The notes beneath the pieces are model-generated. The model made no database searches. It was not told the origin of the DNA and was given only the letters and a program-made list of their open reading frames with translations. Source: Orenia metallireducens (GTDB lineage: Bacteria; Bacillota; Halanaerobiia; Halobacteroidales; Halobacteroidaceae). From it: a stretch of 37,231 bases of DNA. The stretch's first letter is position 1. Each line of letters starts with the position of its first letter. Location of the stretch: NCBI RefSeq assembly GCF_003001995.1, contig NZ_PVNB01000036.1:1-37231 (forward strand). The letters are read 5' to 3'. This document shows positions 31,096 through 37,231 of this stretch, piece after piece. Position numbers and translations under genes: made by a program.

Positions 31096-32001
31096 ATGGT
31101 ACGAGAGACGCCCGACTTATTATGGAAAGAGATTATTGAAGAGTTATTTGAGGACTTTTTAGAGTTTTTTATGCCTAAGCTATATCAGGAGATTGATTTT
31201 AGTCAAGGTTATGAGTTTTTAGATAATGAGTTAGCCAAGATAATGGATAAGACTTTAAAGGGCAAGAAGATGGCTGATAGATTGGTTAAGGTTTACTTAA
31301 AAGATGGTAGAGAGAATTGGATTTTAGTTCATTTAGAGGTACAAGGATATTATGAAGCTGATTTTAGTGATAGAATGTTTAAATATTTTTATCGGATTTA
31401 TGATAAGTATGATAGAAAGATTGTGGCTTTAGCTATCTTTACTGAGGATACAGCAGATTATAAGCCAAGTAGTTTTGATTATGAATTTCATGGAACAAAG
31501 TTAAATTATGAATATAATAGTTATAAGATTTTGGAACAAGAGGAAGCAGAATTATTAAAGTTAGATAATCCTTTTGCAATGGTAATTTTAGCGGGATTAT
31601 ATACGTTAAAGAGTAAAAGAAAAGATGATTTAAGGTATGAGTTTAAGAAGAAGTTATTTAAATTATTATTAGATCGAGGTTATAGTAAGAAAAAGATTAA
31701 AAATATTTTTGAGTTCCTAGATGGAATCTTGTTTTTACCTAATGACTTAGAATTAAGATTTAGAGATGATATTAAAGAAACTATCGGAGGCGATGAGATT
31801 ATGACTAAAGAGTTGACTAATCTTTATCAAGTGGGTAAGTCAGAAGGCAAATTAGAGGGAAAAATAGAAGGTAAGATGGAAGGAAAATTAGAAGTAGCTA
31901 AAAAGCTATTAGAAAAGAAAATGGATATAGATGATATAATGGAAGTTACTGAATTATCAGAAGAACAGATAAAATTAATTAAAGAAAGAACTCAACATTA
32001 A
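31096..32001 (+). CDS. Rpn-family recombination-promoting nuclease / PD-(D/E)XK transposase-like protein
   Basis: This is a 301-residue protein. The nuclease domain (~10-150) has NELAKIMDKTLKGKKMADRL, an ILVHLEVQGY core (E-x-Q) and FSDRMFKYFYRIYDKYDRK, typical of the Rpn/PDDEXK-transposase group. A helical middle and a lysine/glutamate-rich tail follow, with three consecutive short (K/L)EGK repeats near residue 250 and a helix pair (MDIDDIMEVTELSEEQIKLI) at the end. RpnA-type proteins nick DNA and promote RecA-independent recombination. Two partial copies of its tail exist in the circle (1452-1713 and 32027-32203), so the gene is a hot spot for duplication. Confidence 0.85.
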   Translation: MVRETPDLLWKEIIEELFEDFLEFFMPKLYQEIDFSQGYEFLDNELAKIMDKTLKGKKMADRLVKVYLKDGRENWILVHLEVQGYYEADFSDRMFKYFYRIYDKYDRKIVALAIFTEDTADYKPSSFDYEFHGTKLNYEYNSYKILEQEEAELLKLDNPFAMVILAGLYTLKSKRKDDLRYEFKKKLFKLLLDRGYSKKKIKNIFEFLDGILFLPNDLELRFRDDIKETIGGDEIMTKELTNLYQVGKSEGKLEGKIEGKMEGKLEVAKKLLEKKMDIDDIMEVTELSEEQIKLIKERTQH

Positions 32002-32026
32002 TATTATATTGCTGGAGGATTAGCTG

Positions 32027-32203
32027 ATGGCTAAAGAGCTGACTAATCTTTATCAAGTAGGTAAGTCAGAAGGAATTTCTGAAGGTATGGTGAAAGTTGC
32101 TAAGAAGTTATTAAAAAAGAATATGGATATAGATGATATAGTAGAGGTTACTGAGTTGTCAAGAGAGGAGATAAAAAGGATTAAGGAACAAGCTCAACAT
32201 TGA
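32027..32203 (+). pseudogene. Detached duplicate of the Rpn C-terminal tail, 58 aa
   Basis: Starting 25 bases after the complete gene, behind GGAGG, this open frame encodes KELTNLYQVGKSEG, a short variable region and then a DIDDIVEVTELSREEIKRIK helix pair ending in QAQH. It lacks any nuclease domain. It has a start and ribosome site, so it could be translated as a small regulatory protein, as internal C-terminal products of some rpn genes are. A simple remnant is the default. It is closer to the 1452-1713 remnant than to the adjacent complete gene. Confidence 0.7.
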
Positions 32204-32249
32204 TTTTTTAGATAATGAATTTAGCAATTACATGTTAAGTTTGATAATC

Positions 32250-32279
32250 AAAACTACCTAAGTTAACTTAGGTAGTTTT
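32250..32279. terminator. Bidirectional terminator between convergent genes
   Basis: Perfect 15-base arms (32250-32264 and 32265-32279) with flanking A- and T-runs lie between the plus-strand Rpn fragments and minus-strand fliE, serving both. Confidence 0.92.
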
Positions 32280-32323
32280 TGTTTTTATATATTGATATTT
32301 CTTGTTTTTAAGAATCTTAGTAC

Positions 32324-32611
32324 TTAAATTTGCATGCTCATAATCTCTTGATAAGCATCTATACATCTAGTGGTAATTGCTGTTGTTAACTCTAAAGATA
32401 TTTTAGCTTTTGCAGCAGCAATCATCACATTATGAATATTTTCTGCCCTACCTAAGGCTAAATCAATATCTGCCTGATTAGACTGGTGTTGTAAGTGATT
32501 TACTTTAGCTAAGGAGTTCTTTAAGCTTTGACTAAACGTAGGATAATTCTTAGTCTGAGAGGTAGGACTAACTTCTAATTTGCTGCTTAAATTAAGGATA
32601 TCAACTTTCAT
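32324..32611 (-). CDS. fliE: FliE, flagellar hook-basal body protein
   Basis: This is a 95-residue protein matching FliE: FSQSLKNSLAKVNHLQHQS, an ENIHNVMIAAAKAKISLELT segment and DAYQEIMSMQI at the C terminus, the standard FliE ending. FliE joins the MS ring and the rod in the basal body. Normally it lies in a flgB-flgC-fliE-fliF operon; none of these are here. It is the only clear minus-strand protein gene of the circle. GGAGGG lies seven bases upstream. It may be a recruited second copy of the chromosomal gene. Odd but clear. Confidence 0.88.
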   Translation of the reverse strand: MKVDILNLSSKLEVSPTSQTKNYPTFSQSLKNSLAKVNHLQHQSNQADIDLALGRAENIHNVMIAAAKAKISLELTTAITTRCIDAYQEIMSMQI

Positions 32612-32939
32612 TAGAATCCCTCCTTATAAATCCTTTAACTGATAAGTATTATTTGCCTTGACCTGTTTGATAAGATAAGTCAGAAATAGCCTTTTTACTC
32701 TTTCATTATCTGTATCTGAGTTGCTAGAATCTCTTGCACAAATAAGTTGCCTCTCCTTTTCTATAGTATCAAGTATTAATATTAAGCTAATCTCTTATTT
32801 ATAGATTATAAGGGGAAATTGTGACAGAAATATGATAAAAATTCAAATTAGATAATCATTTGGAGTGGACGATGATATTATTTAACTTTTTAGAACAAAC
32901 TAAGGCTATATTACTAAAATTTTTAGAGGAGAATACTAA
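32612..32939. other. Intergenic region between fliE and the DUF421 gene
   Basis: About 330 bases separate the divergent genes. On the minus strand, directly before fliE's ribosome site, a short open stretch ends in a stop 18 bases upstream of fliE. Its codons read FLTYLIKQVKANNTYQLKDL without a start nearby, and might be the decayed end of a former upstream gene. The plus half is AT-rich and ends in the ribosome site of the DUF421 gene. No clear promoter was identified. Confidence 0.4.
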
Positions 32940-33599
32940 ATGGAGATAATTCTAAAGGTTTTTATAATGTTTATCCTAAGTATTGCTTTAACCCGTTTTA
33001 TGGGCAAGTCTAGTATTGTACAGTTAACTCCTTATGACTTAATAGCAATTATTACTTTAGGAACTATTGCTGCTGAGCCTTTGATTAGTACAAAAGTGAT
33101 GCCAAGTATTATTAGTTTAATAGCTTTAGTATTCTTTTATGTTATCTTTGCCAAGCTAACTTTAAATCAGAAGATGAATAAACTGTTATTAGGTGAGCCT
33201 ACTATTTTAATCAAAGCAGGTAAGATTGTTGAAGATAATCTGGAAAAAGAGCATATCTCTTTGATTCAATTATTAGCTATCTTAAGAAACAATGGTTACT
33301 CTAAGCTTAGTGAGGTTAATTATGCTATTTTAGAGCCTACTGGAAATATCAGTATAATACCAGTCAGCTCAGCCCGCCCTGTTACTTTGGCAGATCTAAA
33401 TATTAAAGCAGAGGATGAAGGAATACCAATAGCTTTAATTATTGATGGAATTGTACAAAAGAAGAATCTAAGGTTAGTTAATAAAAATCAGAAATGGTTA
33501 AAAGACAAATTAGAAGAAGAAGGAATAAAGGATATTAGAAAAGTAATTTATGCTTTTGTGGAGAGTATGGATGATCAGCTATATTTAAGTTTAAGATAA
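32940..33599 (+). CDS. DUF421/YetF-family membrane protein
   Basis: This is a 219-residue protein with three N-terminal membrane helices (residues 1-75, including the RFMGKSSIVQLTPYDLIAII motif) and a cytoplasmic two-part domain with an EPTILIKAGKIVEDNLEKE segment and a LLAILRNNGYSKLSEVNYAI segment. These are standard YetF features; C-terminal IIDGIVQKKNL fits as well. YetF-type proteins occur in spore-formers, some of them in spore germination and membrane roles. It is separate from neighbours, with its own terminator. Confidence 0.88.
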   Translation: MEIILKVFIMFILSIALTRFMGKSSIVQLTPYDLIAIITLGTIAAEPLISTKVMPSIISLIALVFFYVIFAKLTLNQKMNKLLLGEPTILIKAGKIVEDNLEKEHISLIQLLAILRNNGYSKLSEVNYAILEPTGNISIIPVSSARPVTLADLNIKAEDEGIPIALIIDGIVQKKNLRLVNKNQKWLKDKLEEEGIKDIRKVIYAFVESMDDQLYLSLR

Positions 33600-33659
33600 C
33601 CTAATAAACCTTCAGTATCTTTAAAGCTAATGAATTCAAAGAAAGATACTAGCAAAGGA

Positions 33660-33690
33660 AAAGAGAATCCAGATCTGGATTCTCTTTGTT
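33660..33690. terminator. Palindromic terminator; gene-free stretch to 33940 follows
   Basis: Perfect 14-base arms (33660-33673 and 33674-33687) are followed by GTT, with A-rich DNA on the left. The rest of the gene-free 33600-33940 stretch is AT-rich, with no coding region except a nine-codon frame at 33781 that looks accidental; the YjcZ-like gene's promoter must lie in it. Confidence 0.85.
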
Positions 33691-33940
33691 AAAATAATTA
33701 TGGATTATTAAATTATCGTATTCTTATCCTCTTATGTTAATAATCACCTGACTAATAAGGTGCTAATATATAAATAATTAATGGAGGTTAAAAAATTTAA
33801 AGATAAGTAAAGCCCCTCTTCAATATTTACTATAACATCCTTTTTTGTCGAAATTGTGATGAAAGCAGAAAAAATTAAATTAACACAATCTGGAATAGTT
33901 ACATAATATATAGTGATTATATCAGAAAGGAGGGATTTTA

Positions 33941-34033
33941 GTGGGTGATTATGGTAATAGAGCTGAAGGTGGAAGCTATGTCTTTGTAATCTTCTTGATT
34001 TTAATCTTATTACTTTTAGGTGGAGAATACTAA
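33941..34033 (+). CDS. YjcZ-like sporulation miniprotein, 30 aa
   Basis: A GTG start has AGGAGGG eight bases upstream. A 12-residue glycine-rich hydrophilic start (MGDYGNRAEGGS) precedes one hydrophobic span (YVFVIFLILILLLLGG) that reaches almost to the end. This composition, with a short GG-x-F(A/V)-(L/I) entry into the span, is like the YjcZ/sporulation-associated micro-proteins of Firmicutes. It suggests a role in the forespore or spore membrane. The call is based on size and pattern only. Confidence 0.7.
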   Translation: MGDYGNRAEGGSYVFVIFLILILLLLGGEY

Positions 34034-34046
34034 TTTAAAATAAATT

Positions 34047-34094
34047 TTAAATAAGAGAGAGGGCTGACATATGTCAGCCCTCTCTCTTATTTAA
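34047..34094. terminator. Perfect 48-bp palindrome, terminator
   Basis: Arms 34047-34070 and 34071-34094 are perfectly complementary with no spacer, with AT ends and a GC core at the centre. It acts as a terminator after the YjcZ-like gene and could extrude a cruciform. Confidence 0.85.
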
Positions 34095-34168
34095 TTATAG
34101 CATCCGTCATATTTTTGTCAAAGATATCTGCTATAATCTTTAATGAAATACAAAGGAGGGAGCTTTTA

Positions 34169-35284
34169 ATGATAATGAGAAGAAGAGGAAAAGTATTAAC
34201 CTATGCTTTAATATTAATTCTAGGCTTTTTAATAGGAAATTCTCTATTATCTCAATCATCGGTAGAAGCTACTTGGAACTCTAAAGAGACTCAAAAAGAG
34301 GTAATAGAAGAGTTAGTTATACCTAAAGAAGAGGCAATTAAGAGAGTGGTCAAAGAGGTAGGTCCTAGTGTAGTAAGTATAGTAACCAAAGAGATTACAG
34401 AGGTCGAAGAACATAGATACTATCCTTTTCCAAAAGAGCGAAAAGGTCTTGGTTCTGGGTTTATATTTGATAAAAAAGGGTATATTTTAACTAATAATCA
34501 TGTAATTGATAATGCTGATGAGATTAAGGTCTTATTATCAGATGGTAGAAAGGTAGAGGCTAGACTGATAGGTAGAGATCCTAGAAATGATTTAGCAGTA
34601 ATCAAGGTTGATGCTAAAGACCTTCCAGTGGCTAAACTAGGAGATTCTAATCAACTGAAAGCAGGACAACTTGCCATTGCTATTGGTAGTCCCTTTGACG
34701 TAGAGTTTAGTAATACTGTTACGACAGGGGTAGTCAGTGCTTTAAATAGAACTATAAATCTTGGTAATAATAGTGGATTATTAGAGGGGTTAATCCAGAC
34801 TGATGCTTCTATTAACCCTGGTAATAGTGGAGGACCTTTATTGAACAGTCAAGGTGAGGTTATAGGAATTAATACTGCTATTATCAATGATGCTCAAGGG
34901 ATTGGATTTTCTATTCCAATCAACAAAGCTAAAGAGATCACTGAGGATTTAATTAAATATGGTAAGGTAAAGAGACCATGGCTTGGTATTTATGGAACTG
35001 AACTTAATAAGGAGTTAGTTAACTATTATAATTTACCAGTAGAGAATGGAGTTATTATTGCTAGAGTAATCATAGATAGTCCAGCTGAGAAGGCAGGATT
35101 GAGTAATAATGATATTATTATCGAGGCTAATCACCAAAAGATAAAGGAAATGAGTGATTTAAGTAGAATCATTAAAAAAGTGGGGATTGGAAACGAACTA
35201 AAATTATTAGTAATGAAGGGTAATAGTGGCGAATTAAAACCAATTACTATTATTTTAAAGGAGTTACCTACTAATTTTAAATAG
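34169..35284 (+). CDS. HtrA/DegP-type membrane-anchored serine protease
   Basis: This is a 371-residue protein. ATG 34169 is chosen for AAGGAGGG eight bases upstream; an ATG at 34115 has no ribosome site. An N-terminal signal anchor (residues ~10-27, LTYALILILGFLIGNSLL) is followed by the trypsin-like domain with the triad H111 (TNNHVID), D141 (RNDLAVIKV) and S220 (GNSGGPLL). One PDZ domain (~275-365) ends the protein. It should degrade or refold damaged proteins outside the membrane. It is typical of Firmicutes HtrA/YycK families, so a chromosomal-style gene on the circle. Confidence 0.93.
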   Translation: MIMRRRGKVLTYALILILGFLIGNSLLSQSSVEATWNSKETQKEVIEELVIPKEEAIKRVVKEVGPSVVSIVTKEITEVEEHRYYPFPKERKGLGSGFIFDKKGYILTNNHVIDNADEIKVLLSDGRKVEARLIGRDPRNDLAVIKVDAKDLPVAKLGDSNQLKAGQLAIAIGSPFDVEFSNTVTTGVVSALNRTINLGNNSGLLEGLIQTDASINPGNSGGPLLNSQGEVIGINTAIINDAQGIGFSIPINKAKEITEDLIKYGKVKRPWLGIYGTELNKELVNYYNLPVENGVIIARVIIDSPAEKAGLSNNDIIIEANHQKIKEMSDLSRIIKKVGIGNELKLLVMKGNSGELKPITIILKELPTNFK

Positions 35285-35291
35285 AAACTAG

Positions 35292-35321
35292 TATCCTCCT
35301 AGTTAACTAGGAGGATATTTT
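35292..35321. terminator. Palindromic terminator
   Basis: A perfect 26-base palindrome (35292-35317) is followed by TTTTAT. It ends the HtrA gene. Confidence 0.9.
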
Positions 35322-35341
35322 ATGTGAATAGGGGGGCAATA

Positions 35342-36007
35342 ATGAAAATTGGATTAGTAATTCCAGCTTATAATGAGGAAAAAACGATCAAAGGAGTAAT
35401 TCATATAGCAAAAAAATCGAATATATTTGAAGAGATAGTTGTAGTGAGTGATGGTTCAACAGATAATACTGTAGAGTATGCTTTAGAGTGTGAGGTTAAA
35501 ACCATTGCCCTACCTAGAAATTATGGTAAAGGTGCTGCTATGGAGATAGGAGTTAATAATGTTAAAGGTGATGTTATAGTATTTTTAGATGGAGATTTGA
35601 TTAACTTACAAGTAGATCACATCAAAAGATTAGTTGAACCTGTTTTTAAAGAAGGAGTAGATATGAGCTGTGGTCTTTTTGATAATGGCAGGGGGCATAC
35701 TGATTTTGCCCAAAGGTTGACGCCCTATTTGACTGGACAAAGAGCTTTAAAAAAGGAATTAATTAAAGAGTGTGATGATTTAAGTGATGCTAAATTTGGA
35801 GCTGAAATGGCATTAACTAAAGTTGCTCTTGAGCAAGGTTGGAAGATTAAAAAGGTAATCTTACCAGAGTTAAGTCATCGTATTAAAGAGGACAAGATGG
35901 GATTGATTAAAGGTTTTTATGCTAGAATAAAGATGTATTGGCAAGTTTTTAGATACTTTAAAAGAAATAAATTAAGTTATAGCAGTGTTAGTTCTATGAT
36001 GAAATAA
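35342..36007 (+). CDS. Family 2 glycosyltransferase
   Basis: This is a 221-residue soluble GT-A enzyme. ATG 35342 is used (GGGGGG just upstream); GTG 35324 is less likely. The nucleotide-sugar site is seen as VIPAYNEEKTI (residue 6 on) and VVSDGSTDNT; the D-x-D motif is FLDGDLI near residue 83, and PRNYGKGAAMEIGVN is the typical loop. It has no membrane segment. The donor and acceptor are unknown; the group includes glucosyl-3-phosphoglycerate-synthase-like and dolichyl-phosphate-mannose-type enzymes. Confidence 0.85.
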   Translation: MKIGLVIPAYNEEKTIKGVIHIAKKSNIFEEIVVVSDGSTDNTVEYALECEVKTIALPRNYGKGAAMEIGVNNVKGDVIVFLDGDLINLQVDHIKRLVEPVFKEGVDMSCGLFDNGRGHTDFAQRLTPYLTGQRALKKELIKECDDLSDAKFGAEMALTKVALEQGWKIKKVILPELSHRIKEDKMGLIKGFYARIKMYWQVFRYFKRNKLSYSSVSSMMK

Positions 36008-36101
36008 AAAGGTAATTAAAAGTTAAATTATGCTGTTAACTAATATTATTTTAGTTCTTAGATTATTGTTAAGAAATTTAATTTAGCTAAGGGGTGGTAG
36101 G

Positions 36102-36341
36102 ATGTACTGTCCTAAGTGTGGTTCAACTGGGATTATAATTACTAGTATTTTTAAAGGTGTTAGATATATAGTTTGTGAAAAGTGTGAAGAAGAGTTTTCA
36201 ATTAAATACCATGCTAAAGTAGGACAAGAGATGTTAAATAAGCTAAGGTTTAACCTACAAAGGGCTTATGAAAATAAAGCTAAAGGTTCTCTTTTAGAAG
36301 ATTCAAAGATATTTTTTGAAAAATTAAATCAAAAAGTATAG
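36102..36341 (+). CDS. Small zinc-ribbon protein, 79 aa
   Basis: Two cysteine pairs (CPKCG at residue 3 and CEKCEEEF near 26) form a zinc ribbon. A basic helical half follows (MLNKLRFNLQRAYENKAKG). It may bind nucleic acid or a protein. AAGGGGTGG lies upstream of the ATG. The stop is inside the left arm of the terminator. The family is not recognised. Confidence 0.7.
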   Translation: MYCPKCGSTGIIITSIFKGVRYIVCEKCEEEFSIKYHAKVGQEMLNKLRFNLQRAYENKAKGSLLEDSKIFFEKLNQKV

Positions 36342-36386
36342 AATCATCTCAGACCAATAAGTATTGGTCTGAGATGATTCTATTTA
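36339..36386. terminator. Twenty-bp stem terminator
   Basis: Perfect 20-base arms (36339-36358 and 36363-36382) enclose an AAGT loop and a T-run follows. It starts at the stop codon of the zinc-ribbon gene and insulates the exchanger operon. Confidence 0.92.
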
Positions 36387-36485
36387 AGTTTTAATTTGGG
36401 GACAATTAATAATCTATTTAATAATGTGTCCAAAGTCTATTAATCTCATTAGTTAAATAGTTTAATTAAAAATGGAGGGATTTAT

Positions 36486-37231
36486 TTGTTACAATTATGG
36501 AGTATATTTTTAATTTCAGCAGTTGCAATTATTTTAGCAGGAACTAAATTATCAGATTATGGTGATGTGATAGCTATTAAAACAGGGTTAGGGCAAGCCT
36601 TGGTTGGGAGTATCTTAGTAGCTGGTGCTACTTCTTTACCAGAGGTTGTTACAAGCTCTACAGCTTCAATTATTGGTGCTCCTGATATTGCTATTGGTAA
36701 TGTCTTTGGTAGTAATACCTTTAATTTAATGATTTTAGCTTTAGTAGACTTGCTTCATGGGGCAGGACCTTTTATGTTAAAGGTTCATTCTAAACATATT
36801 TTATCGGCTTTATTGGGAATTTTATTATCAGGTTTAGCTACTTTATTTATTTTGGCAAATTATTTAACTGATTTAAACCTTGAATTTTTGGGAGTTGGAT
36901 TAGGTAGTTTGGCTATCTTAGCTACATATTTAGTGGGTACTAGATTGATCTTTAGATATGAAAAGAAACACCAACTTGAAGAGGAGGAAGAAGAGGGCTT
37001 AGTTGATTTAGAGACTTCATTAAAAGAAGCAATTATAGGTTTTAGTATCTCAGCTATAATAATTGTAATTGCAGGTATCTTTTTATCTTATTCAGGTGAT
37101 AAGATTGCCACTTTAAGTGGTCTAGATAAGACCTTTATGGGGACAATTTTAGTGGCGGCTGCTACTTCATTACCTGAGGTTGTTGCATCTATTTCAGCAA
37201 TTAGAATCAATGCTTATGATATGGCTGTAGG
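36486..37231 (+). CDS. Na+/Ca2+ exchanger-type transporter, N-terminal part
   Basis: This is the first 217 codons before the repeat (the window then continues for 31 codons of repeat). TTG is the start, with GGAGGG six bases upstream. The first alpha repeat reads ATSLPEVVTSSTASII, followed by DIAIGNVFGSNTFNLMI. A charged cytoplasmic loop (EEEEEEGLVDLE-type acid cluster) separates the two halves, the normal CaCA layout. The frame passes into the 37137-37231 repeat at FMGTILVAAATSLPEVV and continues at 96-360 if the molecule is circular. Total 336 residues. Confidence 0.9.
   Translation, partial: MLQLWSIFLISAVAIILAGTKLSDYGDVIAIKTGLGQALVGSILVAGATSLPEVVTSSTASIIGAPDIAIGNVFGSNTFNLMILALVDLLHGAGPFMLKVHSKHILSALLGILLSGLATLFILANYLTDLNLEFLGVGLGSLAILATYLVGTRLIFRYEKKHQLEEEEEEGLVDLETSLKEAIIGFSISAIIIVIAGIFLSYSGDKIATLSGLDKTFMGTILVAAATSLPEVVASISAIRINAYDMAV
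37137..37231. repeat. Direct terminal repeat, right copy
   Basis: These bases are identical to 1-95. They lie in the same frame of the same gene, so they are read here as an overlap of a circular sequence. Confidence 0.9.

Noticed and set aside
33781-33810. Nine-codon frame after GGAGG-like sequence as a leader peptide
   Set aside because: The GGAGG lies inside the frame rather than upstream, and it is not linked to any attenuator or gene start.
1-37231. tRNA, rRNA or CRISPR array
   Set aside because: I recognised no cloverleaf, rRNA segment or regular repeat-spacer array.

Overview
The window most likely holds one complete circular replicon of about 37,136 bp. The first 95 bases (1-95) are identical to the last 95 (37137-37231). 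Reading across that join turns two partial reading frames into one intact 336-codon Na+/Ca2+-exchanger-type gene. The DNA is strongly AT-rich, ribosome binding sites are of the strong AGGAGG type, and the cargo includes a spore-germination permease (GerAB family), a YjcZ-like sporulation miniprotein and a FliE flagellar protein. Together these point to a spore-forming, flagellated, low-GC Firmicute. A Halanaerobiales/Orenia-like host is a guess from general gene flavour, not something shown here.

Layout. (a) 36.1-2.9 kb across the join: membrane and envelope cargo (exchanger, YbhN-type flippase-like protein, GerAB-type permease) and the decayed tail of an Rpn-type gene. (b) 3.1-8.3 kb: a XerC/D-like tyrosine recombinase, a two-gene BcgI-like restriction-modification system (fused nuclease-methyltransferase plus specificity subunit) and a DUF4268-type protein. 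(c) 8.3-11.9 kb: poorly recognisable genes, an elaborately paired RNA-like segment and long palindromic terminators. (d) 11.9-15.9 kb: the maintenance core. It has a symmetrical centromere/operator candidate, parM-parR, a probable antisense RNA gene with attenuator, a primase-type replication protein and a helically phased seven-copy repeat. (e) 15.9-29.2 kb: about twenty tightly packed co-directional genes for DNA-binding-like, beta-rich and single-pass membrane proteins, with a C1q/TNF-like protein, a parallel beta-helix protein, a cell-wall amidase and a peptidoglycan-binding-like protein. It looks like a particle or surface-structure module, but I find no terminase, portal, tape measure or packaging ATPase. 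(f) 29.3-31 kb: anti-restriction ArdA, a RadC-like JAB protein and a ribbon-helix-helix protein behind near-identical strong promoters. (g) 31-36 kb: Rpn nuclease with a duplicated tail, fliE on the minus strand, DUF421/YetF, YjcZ-like, HtrA and a glycosyltransferase.

How it fits together: ParMR, the Rep with its RNA control, Xer recombinase (dimer resolution), ArdA plus the R-M system and RadC-like protein form a self-sufficient plasmid backbone. Region (e) suggests the plasmid also encodes an envelope-crossing structure, perhaps the particle of an unusual non-tailed phage-plasmid. That module is the most promising candidate for an undescribed system. The antisense-RNA/attenuator control upstream of rep is the best-supported new regulatory element.
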